Shown: positions 42,684 through 52,202, counted from the stretch's first letter. The stretch is DNA of 64,000 nucleotides from CAYQNU01 sp964419055 (GCA_964419055.1 CAYQNU010000011.1:82261-146260); one strand, 5' to 3'. Numbers and translations are program-made. Notes: generated by a model from the sequence alone, not told the origin.

Positions 42684-45308
42684 TTAACTCAATATCTCTT
42701 GATTTTCTTTGTCCAAATATTCTTGTACAATTCCAATGGCATTGGTAATGACATCACTCAATGCTATGATAAATGTTCCATCCTCTGCACTTGAAATAGC
42801 GTGTTTAATGGCTTCCATCTCTTTTGGTATGATTTCATATGTAACTGGTCTTCGGGTGCTTTGGATTCCTTCAACAATCAAATCAATGATTTCTTGTTCG
42901 GTTCTTCCTCTCAAATGTTTTTCCTGACGGATGATGATGTGATCAAACATACGAGCTGCAATGGTTGCACATTCTTTAATGTCTTCATCTCTACGGTCGC
43001 CAACTCCTGCAATAATTCCTACTTTTTTAACAGCTTCCACGTTTGTAAGGAAATCTTCAATGGCCAAATAACCTGCTGGGTTATGAGCAAAATCAATCAT
43101 TACCTTAAAACGATTGAATTCAAAAATATTCATTCTACCAGGGGTTTGTGCCACGCTAGGTATAAATGTTTGCAAAGACAAACTAATATCTTCGGTTTTG
43201 AAACCGTATAAATATCCAGCTAATGTTGCTGCCAACACATTTTGAATCATGAATTTAGCTTTTCCACCCATAGTCAAAGGAATTTGAGCTACACGTTCAA
43301 CACGTATTTTCCAATCTCCTTTTTTGATGGTTACAAATCCGTTTTCATAAACGGCTACAATTTTACCTTCTTTACTTAAGTTTTTAACTGTTTTGTTGTC
43401 TTCATCCAAAGCAAAATAAGCCACATTACAGTTCAATTCTTTGGCAATGTTCATACAATGTTCGTCTTCCGCATTCAAAACGGCCCAACCATCTTTTTTA
43501 ACGCTTTTTACCACCACACTTTTTACACGAGCCAAATCTTCCAACGTTTCAATATCACTTAACCCTAAGTGATCTTCTTTGATGTTGGTAATGATTCCTA
43601 TATCACAACGGCTAAAACCTAATCCCGAACGTAAAATTCCGCCTCTGGCCGTTTCCAATACAGCAAACTCAACAGTTGGGTCTTTCAATATATATTCAGC
43701 GCTTAAAGGTCCTGTGGTATCACCTTTTTCAAGCATGTGATTTTGGATATAAATACCATCAGATGTAGTGAATCCAACACGGTACTTATTGTTTTTTACA
43801 ATATGAGCCAATAGGCGAGTAGTAGTAGTTTTTCCATTGGTACCCGTTACGGCAATAATTGGAATTCTACTTTCTTTTCCTGGAGGATATAACATGTCAA
43901 TAACAGGTGCGGCAACGTTTCTAGGTAACCCTTCAGAAGGAGCTAAGTGCATACGGAAACCGGGTGCAGCGTTTACTTCTAATATTACTCCTCCATTTTC
44001 TTGTAATGGTTGAGTTAAATTATCTGCCATTATATCTACGCCACAAATGTCTAGTCCAATAACACGTGAAATACGTTCAGCTAGGAAAATATTTTCAGGG
44101 TGAACCATATCCGTTACGTCTACAGATGTTCCTCCCGTACTCAAATTAGCCGTTGATTTAAGATAAACAATTTCCTCTTTACGTGGAACAGTTTCTAAGG
44201 TGTATTCCTTTTTTTGCAACAAGTCCATAGTGTCACGATCAACCGTGATTTCAGTTAATACATTTTCGTGACCGTAACCTCTTTTAGGATCTTGATTGGT
44301 AATGTCAATTAATTGTTGGATGGTATGTTTTCCATCTCCCACCACGTGAGCGGGCTCTCTTTTGGCAGCGGCAACCAATTTGTTGTCAATTACTAACATT
44401 CTAAAATCGTGGCCGGTAATGAATTTTTCTACAATCACACGTCTGCTGTATTGTTTTGCGTGAGCCAATCCAGTTACTGCATCTTCCCAAGTTTTCACGT
44501 TAATGGAAGCACCTTTACCGTGGTTTCCGTCTAAAGGTTTAAGTACAATGGGGTAACCTATTTTATTAATCGTTTCTTGTAAATCTTCTTCATCCACACA
44601 AATACCTCCTTTGGCTACAGGAATGGAAGCCATGTCCAACATACGTTTGGTTTCCTCTTTGTTACAGGCTATGTCCACCGCTATGTTACTTGTTTTACAA
44701 GTTATGGTGGCTTGAAAACGCATTTGATTCACGCCATATCCTAATTGCACTAATGAATTAGTACCTAAACGAATCCAAGGAATATCTCGTGCTACTGCTT
44801 CTTCAACAATACTTCCTGTACTAGGCCCAAGGCGCACTTTTTCTCTAATTTCCTTCATTTGTTGGATATCTGATTCTAAATCGTATTCAGTACCAGCAAT
44901 TAACGCTTCAGCAATTTTAACAGAACTTTCTGCAGCAAACAATCCAACATTTTCTTCCATATAGCTGAACACTACATTATAAATCCCTGGAGTTTTGGTT
45001 TCTCTGGTTCTACCAAATCCAGTGTCCATTCCAGCTAAGGTTTGAATTTCTAGGGCTATGTGTTCAATAACGTGTCCCATCCAAGTTCCTTTTTCCACTC
45101 TATGAAAAAAACCACCACGACATCCTTCACTACAACGGTGCTCGATCATTGTTGGAAACATCTTTTCAATTCGTTCTCTGAATCCAGGTATTTTATCGGT
45201 GGGTTGTTCTTCTAATTCTTCCAAATCCAAACGCATTTGTATTAATTTTTTGCGTTGTACACTCCAAATGTTGGGACCTCGTAATGCTTGTATTTTTAGG
45301 ATTTTCAT
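42684..45308 (-). CDS. cphA: Cyanophycin synthetase
   Basis: An 874-residue enzyme that polymerises aspartate and arginine into cyanophycin using two ATP-dependent ligase modules. The N-terminal domain begins 'KILKIQALRGPNIWSVQRKKLIQMRLDLEELEE'. An ATP-grasp domain follows with 'GYPIVLKPLDGNHGKGASINVKT' and 'FMLVIDNKLVAAAKREPA'-like text. The Mur-ligase-type domain has its P-loop at residues 489-495 (G-T-N-G-K-T-T), then 'TARGGILRSGLGFSRCDIGIITNIKEDHLG' and 'MIDFAHNPAGYLAI'. The length matches CphA. It is divergent from cyanophycinase and isoaspartyl peptidase, giving a complete storage-polymer cluster. Confidence 0.95.
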   Translation of the reverse strand: MKILKIQALRGPNIWSVQRKKLIQMRLDLEELEEQPTDKIPGFRERIEKMFPTMIEHRCSEGCRGGFFHRVEKGTWMGHVIEHIALEIQTLAGMDTGFGRTRETKTPGIYNVVFSYMEENVGLFAAESSVKIAEALIAGTEYDLESDIQQMKEIREKVRLGPSTGSIVEEAVARDIPWIRLGTNSLVQLGYGVNQMRFQATITCKTSNIAVDIACNKEETKRMLDMASIPVAKGGICVDEEDLQETINKIGYPIVLKPLDGNHGKGASINVKTWEDAVTGLAHAKQYSRRVIVEKFITGHDFRMLVIDNKLVAAAKREPAHVVGDGKHTIQQLIDITNQDPKRGYGHENVLTEITVDRDTMDLLQKKEYTLETVPRKEEIVYLKSTANLSTGGTSVDVTDMVHPENIFLAERISRVIGLDICGVDIMADNLTQPLQENGGVILEVNAAPGFRMHLAPSEGLPRNVAAPVIDMLYPPGKESRIPIIAVTGTNGKTTTTRLLAHIVKNNKYRVGFTTSDGIYIQNHMLEKGDTTGPLSAEYILKDPTVEFAVLETARGGILRSGLGFSRCDIGIITNIKEDHLGLSDIETLEDLARVKSVVVKSVKKDGWAVLNAEDEHCMNIAKELNCNVAYFALDEDNKTVKNLSKEGKIVAVYENGFVTIKKGDWKIRVERVAQIPLTMGGKAKFMIQNVLAATLAGYLYGFKTEDISLSLQTFIPSVAQTPGRMNIFEFNRFKVMIDFAHNPAGYLAIEDFLTNVEAVKKVGIIAGVGDRRDEDIKECATIAARMFDHIIIRQEKHLRGRTEQEIIDLIVEGIQSTRRPVTYEIIPKEMEAIKHAISSAEDGTFIIALSDVITNAIGIVQEYLDKENQEILS

Positions 45309-45452
45309 ATCTCTGTTTTGAATTTGTTTTTGCTAAAATTATTAAATAATTAGATTGCTTAAATACTTTTATGAAAGTTTTTGTCAAAAAAATAAGTTAA
45401 CAATAAAGTTTAATTGAAAATTAGCTATTTAGCTTATTTATAGAATAAACAA

Positions 45453-45495
45453 AAACTCCCAACTATTCAGCATATAACTAAATAAATGGGAGTTT
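45453..45495 (-). terminator. Rho-independent terminator of the coiled-coil lipoprotein gene
   Basis: AAACTCCCA (45453-45461) pairs with TGGGAGTTT (45487-45495). On the minus strand the stem is followed by TTTTTGTTT. It lies 37 bases after the stop of the gene at 45532. Confidence 0.6.
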
Positions 45496-45531
45496 AAGCG
45501 AATTTAAACGTTGAACTTTGAAAAGCTGTAT

Positions 45532-45963
45532 TTAATTTACGGCATTCAAACCTTTTATGGCTTCTTTCATTGATTCCATATCTTGATTGAATTCTACCTT
45601 AAATTTTTCCCAATTATCTTTACTGTCGGCATTGTAGTTATTGATTTTTGCTTCCATTTCTGTATTTTGAAGTTCTAATTCAGCAATTTTTGCTTCTCTG
45701 CCTTCTTTAACCAATTTGCTTTGATTGTTTAAATCAACTTTTAAATTATCAATTGTTGTTTTGTTCTCAGCAATTTGTTTGTTCATTTCACTTTTGTAAT
45801 TGGCAATATCAGTAGCTAATGCTTCTTCAGCTAATTTCAATTCTTTGTTGGCTTCATTCACATCTGTTTCTGCGTTTTTAACATTTTCTACAGATGAATT
45901 ACAACTGTTTGTGGCACTAATTAAAATAGTTAGAGCAATAATTGGAAAAAGTACTTTTTTCAT
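45532..45963 (-). CDS. Small coiled-coil lipoprotein
   Basis: A 143-residue protein starting at the ATG at 45963 (MKKVLFPIIALTILISATNSC). The signal peptide ends in a weak lipobox with a Cys. The rest is a continuous charged helix with heptad character ('VENVKNAETDVNEANKELKLAEEALATDIANYKSEMNKQIAENKTTIDNLKVD'). It probably forms a coiled-coil envelope lipoprotein. No link to cyanophycin is evident apart from position between cphA and cphB. Confidence 0.7.
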   Translation of the reverse strand: MKKVLFPIIALTILISATNSCNSSVENVKNAETDVNEANKELKLAEEALATDIANYKSEMNKQIAENKTTIDNLKVDLNNQSKLVKEGREAKIAELELQNTEMEAKINNYNADSKDNWEKFKVEFNQDMESMKEAIKGLNAVN

Positions 45964-46127
45964 GATAATAAGGTTTTGTTGTGAAATTATTTTCACAGCA
46001 CAAATGACACACTTATTAACGAAATTACAGTTACATTAAAAAAGCTTTAAGTTACTAAAATCACCTATTTATTGATGCATTGTTACCTAAATAACAATTT
46101 AATGTTGGTCAAATGTTAATACTATTA

Positions 46128-46158
46128 TTTGTGGATTTTTAAGTTATTCGTAATTTTA
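46128..46158 (+). promoter_or_regulatory. Predicted promoter of cyanophycinase, leaderless
   Basis: TTTG (46128-46131), 19 bases, then TAATTTTA (46151-46158), one base off TAnnTTTG. The cphB ATG at 46163 begins 4 bases after the -7 box, so the transcript should be leaderless. Confidence 0.5.
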
Positions 46159-46162
46159 CCGA

Positions 46163-47035
46163 ATGGATATTAAAGGAAAATTAATAATTATAGGTGGAGC
46201 TGTAGATAAAGGCAGTTTTACTGAAGCAAGTTTTGATAAAAATGTTGAGAACAATCTTAACTTTTTTGAAAAAGGTATATTACGCAGAATTTTAAAGGAA
46301 TCAAAATACCAAGAGGATTCTCGCATTGAGGTGATTACTACAGCTTCAAAAATTCCGAGAGAAGTTGGTCCAGAATACGTAAAAGCATTTCAATTTTTGG
46401 GCGCTAAAAATGCCGATGTATTGCATATTGAAAAACGGGAACAAGCCACTGAGCCAGAAGTTTTGGATCGTTTGAAAAAAGCGGATGTTGTTATGTTTAC
46501 CGGTGGTGATCAATTGCGTTTGACTTCTATATTAGGTGGTACACAATTCCACGACATTTTACTTGAAAAATACAAAAACGAAGAGTTTATATACGTGGGT
46601 ACTTCAGCAGGTGCTGCCGCTGCGTCTAACAATATGATTTACCAAGGAAGTAGCCACGAAGCCTTATTAAAAGGTGAGGTGAAAATTACCAGTGGTTTGG
46701 GCTTGATTGAAAAAGTCGTTATTGATACACATTTTGTGCACAGAGGTAGAATAGGTAGATTGTTTCAAGCCGTAGTAGGAAATCCCCGTATTTTAGGGGT
46801 TGGGTTAGGAGAGGATACAGGATTACTGATTACCAATAACCAATTTATGGAAGCGTTGGGATCAGGGCTTGTAATTTTAGTTGATGGTAAAGAAATTAAA
46901 GACACTAATCTTACGCAAGTGGAAATGGGGCAACCCATTTCAATCAATCATTTGGTAACGCACGTTATGAGTATGTACGATACTTTTGATTTGAAAACAT
47001 TTAAAATGCACATTCACTCTTCTCAATACGTTTAA
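46163..47035 (+). CDS. cphB: Cyanophycinase
   Basis: A 290-residue serine peptidase (S51 type) that cuts cyanophycin into beta-Asp-Arg dipeptides. The nucleophile is S148 in 'FIYVGTSAGAAAASNNMIYQG'. 'LIIIGGAVDKGSF' at the start, 'VVMFTGGDQLRLTSILGGT' and 'VIDTHFVHRGRIGRLFQAVV' are family motifs. It is the first gene of a unit with the isoaspartyl peptidase (8-base gap), divergent from cphA. Confidence 0.93.
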   Translation: MDIKGKLIIIGGAVDKGSFTEASFDKNVENNLNFFEKGILRRILKESKYQEDSRIEVITTASKIPREVGPEYVKAFQFLGAKNADVLHIEKREQATEPEVLDRLKKADVVMFTGGDQLRLTSILGGTQFHDILLEKYKNEEFIYVGTSAGAAAASNNMIYQGSSHEALLKGEVKITSGLGLIEKVVIDTHFVHRGRIGRLFQAVVGNPRILGVGLGEDTGLLITNNQFMEALGSGLVILVDGKEIKDTNLTQVEMGQPISINHLVTHVMSMYDTFDLKTFKMHIHSSQYV

Positions 47036-47043
47036 TTTATAAA

Positions 47044-47886
47044 ATGAAAATCATCATCCACGGAGGTTTCTTTTCGGAATCTTCTACCAATTTAGAGACT
47101 AAAATTGCAAAGCAACAAAGTCTACAACGTATTGTAAAACAATCATTTGAATACTTAAAAACTCATTCTGCAGTTGATACGGTTGTATATGCCGTGTCAT
47201 TGTTGGAAGATGATGAATTGTTCAATGCGGGAATAGGTTCGCAAATACAAAGTGATGGAAAAATTAGAATGAGCGCTGCATTGATGGATGGTGAGACTAA
47301 AAAAATGAGTGGTGTTATCAATATTGAAAATGTAAAAAACCCCATTTTTGTTGCCAAAGAACTGATGAAAGTGGATGATCGAATATTGGGAGGTGAAGGA
47401 GCTATTCAATTTGCAAGAGACCGTGGATTTGAAGAATTTTCGACTGAAATACCACAACGAAGAAAAGAATATTTAGAAAAAGTAGCTTCACAAGGTTTGG
47501 GTACTGTGGGATGCGTGGCTTTGGATGGAGATGGGAAATTAGCGGTTGCTACTTCAACAGGTGGTAAAGGATTTGAAATACCAGGTAGAATATCCGATTC
47601 GGCTACTGTCGCAGGAAATTACACCAACGAAATCTGTGGAGTAAGCCTTACCGGAGTTGGTGAAGATATAGTAAGTGGGGCAGTAGCGGCCAAAATTGTA
47701 ACCCGAGTAACGGATGGTTTTACCTTGCAAAAGGCTTTTGAAAAAACATTTGATGAATTAAAACCGTATGATGGTTTTGCAGGTGCTATTGCTATTGATA
47801 ACAAAGGAAATATGTTTCACCAAGATTCACACCCCAGTATGGTTTTCGCTAGTTTTGATGGTGAAAAAGTGGAGGTTTTTGGGTAG
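47044..47886 (+). CDS. iaaA: Isoaspartyl peptidase / L-asparaginase (Ntn hydrolase)
   Basis: A 280-residue plant-type asparaginase. These enzymes self-cleave before a Thr that becomes the nucleophile; here T154 in 'GLGTVGCVALDGDGKLAVATSTGG'. 'MKIIIHGGFFSES', 'NAGIGSQIQSDGKIRMSAALMDG' and 'GRISDSATVAGNYTNE' match the family. In this position it would hydrolyse the beta-Asp-Arg dipeptides left by cyanophycinase, releasing aspartate and arginine (inference from context). Confidence 0.92.
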   Translation: MKIIIHGGFFSESSTNLETKIAKQQSLQRIVKQSFEYLKTHSAVDTVVYAVSLLEDDELFNAGIGSQIQSDGKIRMSAALMDGETKKMSGVINIENVKNPIFVAKELMKVDDRILGGEGAIQFARDRGFEEFSTEIPQRRKEYLEKVASQGLGTVGCVALDGDGKLAVATSTGGKGFEIPGRISDSATVAGNYTNEICGVSLTGVGEDIVSGAVAAKIVTRVTDGFTLQKAFEKTFDELKPYDGFAGAIAIDNKGNMFHQDSHPSMVFASFDGEKVEVFG

Positions 47887-47923
47887 TGATTAAACAATTA
47901 ATAAAGGTGAAAAGAATTAAGTT

Positions 47924-48742
47924 ATGATATACTCTGGGAATATCCGTAAAATGAAATCTGACTTGGATTCTTCAGGTCAAGTATCGTATCAATTGCCTTT
48001 ATATGAAGTATTGGAGCCCAGTGAGTTAATTCCAATGAATGTGTTGATTGGAAAACCCATAAGTTTACGCTTTGAACATCAGATTAATTGTGTGGTAACA
48101 GGTAAAAAAATAAAAAAAACCTACGGTGATGGAATGTCCTACGATGCCTTTATGGAATCGCCATTGGGTTGCCCGAGTATTATGAATCCTGAATTGAGTA
48201 CCATCCATTTGGGTATTGCACTGCGTGATGAACAGTGGGAGCGTGAACATCATTTGCAACCACATATCGTTTATTTAAGCAAAACATCGGGTATAAAAGT
48301 TGGGGTTACACGTAAAACGCAAGTACCCACTCGTTGGATAGATCAAGGAGCAACCGAAGCTATCGCTATAGCAGAAGTTCCTTACCGACAATTAGCTGGA
48401 TTAATTGAGGTGCAATTGAAACAACATTTTGCTGATAAAACCAATTGGCAACAAATGCTAAAAAATGTAACCTCAGATGAACAACTATTAGATAGAAAAA
48501 ATCATTTAATATCGGTTTTGGAAAAGGATTTTGAATCGCATTTATTGAATGAAAATGAGGTTACAACCATTTCTTATCCGGTACTTCAATATCCTGATAA
48601 GGTAAAGAGTTTAAAATTAGACACTACACCCATTATTGAAAAAGTACTTACAGGAATTAAAGGGCAATACCTACTGTTCAGCGATGGAAGTGTGATCAAT
48701 TTGCGCAGTCACGCTGGTTATAAGATTATTTTGGAAGCATAA
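47924..48742 (+). CDS. DUF2797 protein
   Basis: A 272-residue cytoplasmic protein. It has 'GNIRKMKSDL', 'KPISLRFEHQINCVVTGKKIKKTYGDGMSYD' with a Cys, 'HIVYLSKTSGIKVGVTRKTQVPTRWIDQGATEAIAIAEVPYRQLAGLIEVQLKQHFADKTNWQQML' and a C-terminal 'GIKGQYLLFSDGSVINLRSHAGYKIIL'. This is the DUF2797 pattern. Function unknown. It lies 37 bases after iaaA on the same strand, so cotranscription is possible but not required. Confidence 0.8.
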   Translation: MIYSGNIRKMKSDLDSSGQVSYQLPLYEVLEPSELIPMNVLIGKPISLRFEHQINCVVTGKKIKKTYGDGMSYDAFMESPLGCPSIMNPELSTIHLGIALRDEQWEREHHLQPHIVYLSKTSGIKVGVTRKTQVPTRWIDQGATEAIAIAEVPYRQLAGLIEVQLKQHFADKTNWQQMLKNVTSDEQLLDRKNHLISVLEKDFESHLLNENEVTTISYPVLQYPDKVKSLKLDTTPIIEKVLTGIKGQYLLFSDGSVINLRSHAGYKIILEA

Positions 48743-49082
48743 TTTGATTGTAGATTTAAGTTTAGTTTTCAATCCAGTGTCTTAATTAATGGCGGTTTCG
48801 ACAAGCTCAACCACCGGAATGCTATAGCTAAAATGCCGAATTAATCTGAGAATTATCGATTTGTCTAGAATGGCTTTTTCGTCCTACCGAAATCTATCGG
48901 AATCAACCACCAATTGTATATATTGAATTGTCGTTTGTCGGTAGTCGAATAATCGTTGGTCTAGGATCTAGCGTCTAATATCTAATATCTAGAATCTAAT
49001 GAAGAATAAACTTTTTAACACCCCACTTTACCTATTTTAATTTGCCTAAATTTGCAGCAATTATAAATCAAATCGTTTTACT
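48743..49082. other. Intergenic region with repetitive sequence, no gene
   Basis: A 340-base gap. It holds GGTTTCGACAAGCTCAACCA (about 48794-48813), a sequence I recognise as widespread in Flavobacteriia intergenic repeats, and a stretch of TCTAATATCTAATATCTAG. No open frame is credible. A TAAATTTG -7 box (49047-49054) may start the aminotransferase. Confidence 0.45.
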
Positions 49083-50276
49083 ATGCCTGGAACAGATTTT
49101 TACGGATCGGAAGAAAAAAAAGAAGTAATGGACGTCTTGAAAACAGGATGTTTTTTTAGATATAATCACGAACATCTTCGTCAAGGGATGTGGAAAGCTA
49201 AGGAACTAGAAACAGTAGCTAAAGATTTTACTGGAGCTAAATATGCTCATATGGTTTCCAGTGGTTCTACCGCTGTGACTACTGCCTTAGCCGCTGCAGG
49301 TATTGGTTTTGGAGACGAAGTTATTGTGCCACCTTTTACCTATTTAGCTACCATTGAAGCTGTGTTGTGGCAAGGGGCATTACCCGTTTTTGCTGAGGTT
49401 GACGAATCCCTTTGTTTAACAGCCGCTTCCATTGAAGCCGTAATAACAGAAGATACAAAAGCGGTTTGTTTGGTGCATATGTGCGGAGCTGCTGCCGATA
49501 TGGACAGTATTATGGCAGTATGTAAAAAACATGATTTAGTATTAGTGGAAGATGCTGGTCAGGCATTGGGTGCATTTTATAAAGGTAAATCAGTTGGACT
49601 TTTTGGTGCTGCAGGAGCCTTTTCGTTTGATTTTTTCAAAATTGCTACTGCTGGTGAAGGAGGATTATGCATTACCAATAATAAGGATACTTATGGTATT
49701 ATGCATCAGATTTCTGATCACGGACACAGTCATATTGGAGATAATAGAGGAATGGAAACTCATCCAATAATGGGTACTAATTTTAGAATTAGTGAATTAC
49801 ACGCAGCCGTTGGATTGGCTCAAATGCGAAAAATTAACGCTATTCGAGATGCCAAAAGAAGAAATAAAGCCATTATAAAAGCAATTGTATCACAAGTTGA
49901 AGGAATTACCTTTAGAAGAATGGAAGATCCTGACGGTGATTCAGGAACTTTTTTAAATTTCTTTTTACCCAATACTGAATTAGCTCAAAAAGCTATGAAA
50001 CAATTTGCTGAAGAAGGATTGGCTGGGTTTAACTATTGGTATTTGAATATGTATCACTTCATCAATCAATGGGATCATATTAAAGAATTGAGAATGCCGT
50101 TCAAAATGGCCATTCACCATTTGGGTGCACCTCAAGATTACAGCAGCTTAGAATTACCAAAAACTCAAGAGGTTATTGGGAAGTTAATTTCGTTAGGCAT
50201 CAAAGCCAATTGGACGGAAGTAGAAAGCATCGCTTTTGGCGAAAAATTGGCAGCGAGTTTGAGAAAGGTGATTTAA
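49083..50276 (+). CDS. DegT/DnrJ/EryC1/StrS-family aminotransferase
   Basis: A 397-residue PLP enzyme of the sugar aminotransferase type. The PLP lysine is K186 in 'AFSFDFFKIATAGEGG'. Other motifs include 'VSSGSTAVTTALAAAGIGFGDEVIVPPFTYLATIEAVLWQGA', 'VHMCGAAADMDSIM', 'LVEDAGQALGAFYKGKSVG' and 'GTNFRISELHAAVGLAQMRKINAIRDAKRRN'. These enzymes aminate nucleotide sugars or cyclitols. No sugar pathway genes are adjacent, so substrate is unknown. Confidence 0.9.
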   Translation: MPGTDFYGSEEKKEVMDVLKTGCFFRYNHEHLRQGMWKAKELETVAKDFTGAKYAHMVSSGSTAVTTALAAAGIGFGDEVIVPPFTYLATIEAVLWQGALPVFAEVDESLCLTAASIEAVITEDTKAVCLVHMCGAAADMDSIMAVCKKHDLVLVEDAGQALGAFYKGKSVGLFGAAGAFSFDFFKIATAGEGGLCITNNKDTYGIMHQISDHGHSHIGDNRGMETHPIMGTNFRISELHAAVGLAQMRKINAIRDAKRRNKAIIKAIVSQVEGITFRRMEDPDGDSGTFLNFFLPNTELAQKAMKQFAEEGLAGFNYWYLNMYHFINQWDHIKELRMPFKMAIHHLGAPQDYSSLELPKTQEVIGKLISLGIKANWTEVESIAFGEKLAASLRKVI

Positions 50277-50301
50277 AACAAGTTGGAATTTGACGATTTA
50301 A

Positions 50302-51579
50302 TTAGTTTAATTTAGTAACCAGTACCTTGTCAATTCGTTGGCCATCTTTATCCATGATTTCCAAGTCATAATTGTCAAATTTAATGACATCACCAACTTT
50401 TGGTAAGGATGAACTTTGATTAATGATTAAACCAGCCACGGTGTTGAAACGGTCATTTACGTCATAATCTAATCGTAAATCGAAAAACTTAATGAATTCT
50501 GTCACTGAATATTGGCCATCAACCAACCAGCTATTTTCATTTCGTTGAGTAATTTGATATTCTTCTTGATCCATTTCGGTTACATCTCCCACCAACGCAT
50601 CCACCACATCGTCCATGGTAATGATACCTTGCGTAGTACCGTATTCATCTACCACAATTCCGTAATGTAATTTTTCTTTTTTAAACAATTCAAGCACTTT
50701 GTAGGCAGTGGTTGTTTCATTCAAAAACAGGGGTTCTTTTATCACCGTTTTGAGGTTAAACTCTTCTCTTGATTGAAAAACAAACAAATCTTTTAATAGA
50801 ACAATTCCAACAATATCATCAATATTGTTACCCTTACAAACAGGATAGGCTGAATGTTTCTCTTCATTTATTTTGATTCGTATGGTATTCCAATTATCGT
50901 TGATATCAAAAAACACTAACTCTGAACGATGGGTAAACAAAGAATTCACTTTTCTATCCCCCAACTCAAAAACACGTTCTACTATGTTCTGTTCAATATC
51001 TTGAATTTCACCGCCATCAGCACTTTCTTTAATGATGGATTTTATTTCCTCTTCTGAAACCTTACTATCCGAAGTTTTTTTAATACCCAAAAGCTTTAAT
51101 AAAATATCGTTAGTAGTAGTCAATAACCAAACAAATGGAGAGGTTATAAAGGCAATTACCTTCATGGGGCGTGACAAACGAATAGCAATGGATTCGGGGA
51201 ACGTCATGCCCAATCTTTTGGGTAATAATTCGCCCAATACAATAGAAATATAGGTTACAAACACTACCACTACACCCACAGCAATTTGATGTGAATAGGC
51301 TGAGATGATATCTATTTTTGAGAAAAAGTGAGCTACATCATTCGTAAGGTTTTCACCACTGTAAACCCCCAGTAAAATACCTATAAGCGTAATGCCGATT
51401 TGAACCGTTGAAAGAAATTTAGTTGGATTTTCGGACAATTCCAAGGCTGCTTTTGCTCCTTCACTTCCTTTCTTTTTAGCATTATCCAGTTTAAATTTCC
51501 GAGAAGATACCAGTGACATTTCGGACATGGAAAATATCCCGTTAAGTAATACTAATCCAATAATTATAAGTATTTCCAT
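50302..51579 (-). CDS. Hemolysin-family CNNM/CBS membrane protein
   Basis: A 425-residue protein with an N-terminal DUF21 (CNNM) membrane domain ('MEILIIIGLVLLNGIFSMSEMSLVSSRKFKLDNAKKKG', 'VFVTYISIVLGELLPKRLGM'), two CBS motifs at about residues 205-330 ('TIRIKINEEKHSAYPVC', 'TAYKVLELFKKEKLHYGIVVDEYGTTQGIITMDDVVDALVGDV') and a C-terminal CorC/HlyC domain ('NSWLVDGQYSVTEFIKFFD'). The family is linked to divalent-cation export. Related to GldE, but nothing here ties it to gliding. Transcribed alone. Confidence 0.9.
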   Translation of the reverse strand: MEILIIIGLVLLNGIFSMSEMSLVSSRKFKLDNAKKKGSEGAKAALELSENPTKFLSTVQIGITLIGILLGVYSGENLTNDVAHFFSKIDIISAYSHQIAVGVVVVFVTYISIVLGELLPKRLGMTFPESIAIRLSRPMKVIAFITSPFVWLLTTTNDILLKLLGIKKTSDSKVSEEEIKSIIKESADGGEIQDIEQNIVERVFELGDRKVNSLFTHRSELVFFDINDNWNTIRIKINEEKHSAYPVCKGNNIDDIVGIVLLKDLFVFQSREEFNLKTVIKEPLFLNETTTAYKVLELFKKEKLHYGIVVDEYGTTQGIITMDDVVDALVGDVTEMDQEEYQITQRNENSWLVDGQYSVTEFIKFFDLRLDYDVNDRFNTVAGLIINQSSSLPKVGDVIKFDNYDLEIMDKDGQRIDKVLVTKLN

Positions 51580-51604
51580 TTGACTATATACATTTAAGAA
51601 ACGC

Positions 51605-51612
51605 CAAATTTA
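51605..51612 (-). promoter_or_regulatory. Predicted -7 box of the CNNM/CBS gene
   Basis: TAAATTTG on the minus strand, 25 bases upstream of the ATG at 51579. Confidence 0.4.
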
Positions 51613-51660
51613 CGGATTTGTGACTATTAGGTAACCATATTTAATAAAAGTAGTAAACAA

Positions 51661-51695
51661 AAAAAACCGTTAACTCTTTAAATTAACGGTTTTTT
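51661..51695. terminator. Rho-independent terminator
   Basis: A 13-base perfect stem, AAAAAACCGTTAA (51661-51673) and TTAACGGTTTTTT (51683-51695), with a 9-base loop. On the minus strand it follows the stop of the Spy-like gene at 51715 by 19 bases and ends in a T-run, closing the sigma-factor operon. Confidence 0.85.
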
Positions 51696-51714
51696 AGTTT
51701 GAATTTGTAAATGA

Positions 51715-52179
51715 TTACTTTCCTTGTGGTTTACCTTTACCGGCTTCTCCTTTATGACCTTCTTTACCTTGTTTTTCAATCATATATAATTCGGCTACTT
51801 TTTTAACTCCTATCAAAGCAATGAATTTATCATTGTATGCTTTTCTGATATCTAAATCTTTTTGACGCATAGCGAATCCATTATCAATGACTTTTTTCAC
51901 TTCAGCATCCGTCATTTCACTCATTTTTTTATCTCCTTTATCAGACTTAAAGTTTTTATGATTGGCTTTTAGCTCTTCAGTCATTTGGATGTAAACGGGA
52001 TAAAATTTAGCTGAGTCGGCTGCATTTAATGCCAATTTTGAATTAATGTGCGTTATGCGTTTAGCCATATTTTCCTCTTTTTTTTCTTCTTTGTTAGCCG
52101 AAGATTTTCCATTTTGAGCCATTACAGATGCCGAACTTACCAGAATCGTCATCATTACGAACAGAATTGTTTTTTTCAT
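51715..52179 (-). CDS. Spy/CpxP-like periplasmic protein of the sigma operon
   Basis: A 154-residue exported protein with a signal peptide (MKKTILFVMMTILVSSASVMAQ) and a mature part rich in Lys and Glu, predicted all-helical ('RITHINSKLALNAADSAKFYPVYIQMTEELKANHKNFK', 'KKVIDNGFAMRQKDLDIRKAYNDKFIALIGVKKVAELYMIEKQ'). This resembles Spy/CpxP chaperone-like sensors. Third gene after an ECF sigma factor and a membrane protein, a grouping often seen in Bacteroidota; a role in sensing envelope stress for that system is inferred. Confidence 0.72.
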   Translation of the reverse strand: MKKTILFVMMTILVSSASVMAQNGKSSANKEEKKEENMAKRITHINSKLALNAADSAKFYPVYIQMTEELKANHKNFKSDKGDKKMSEMTDAEVKKVIDNGFAMRQKDLDIRKAYNDKFIALIGVKKVAELYMIEKQGKEGHKGEAGKGKPQGK

Positions 52180-52202
52180 ACTTCTTGTTTTTTGTTTGTT
52201 AT

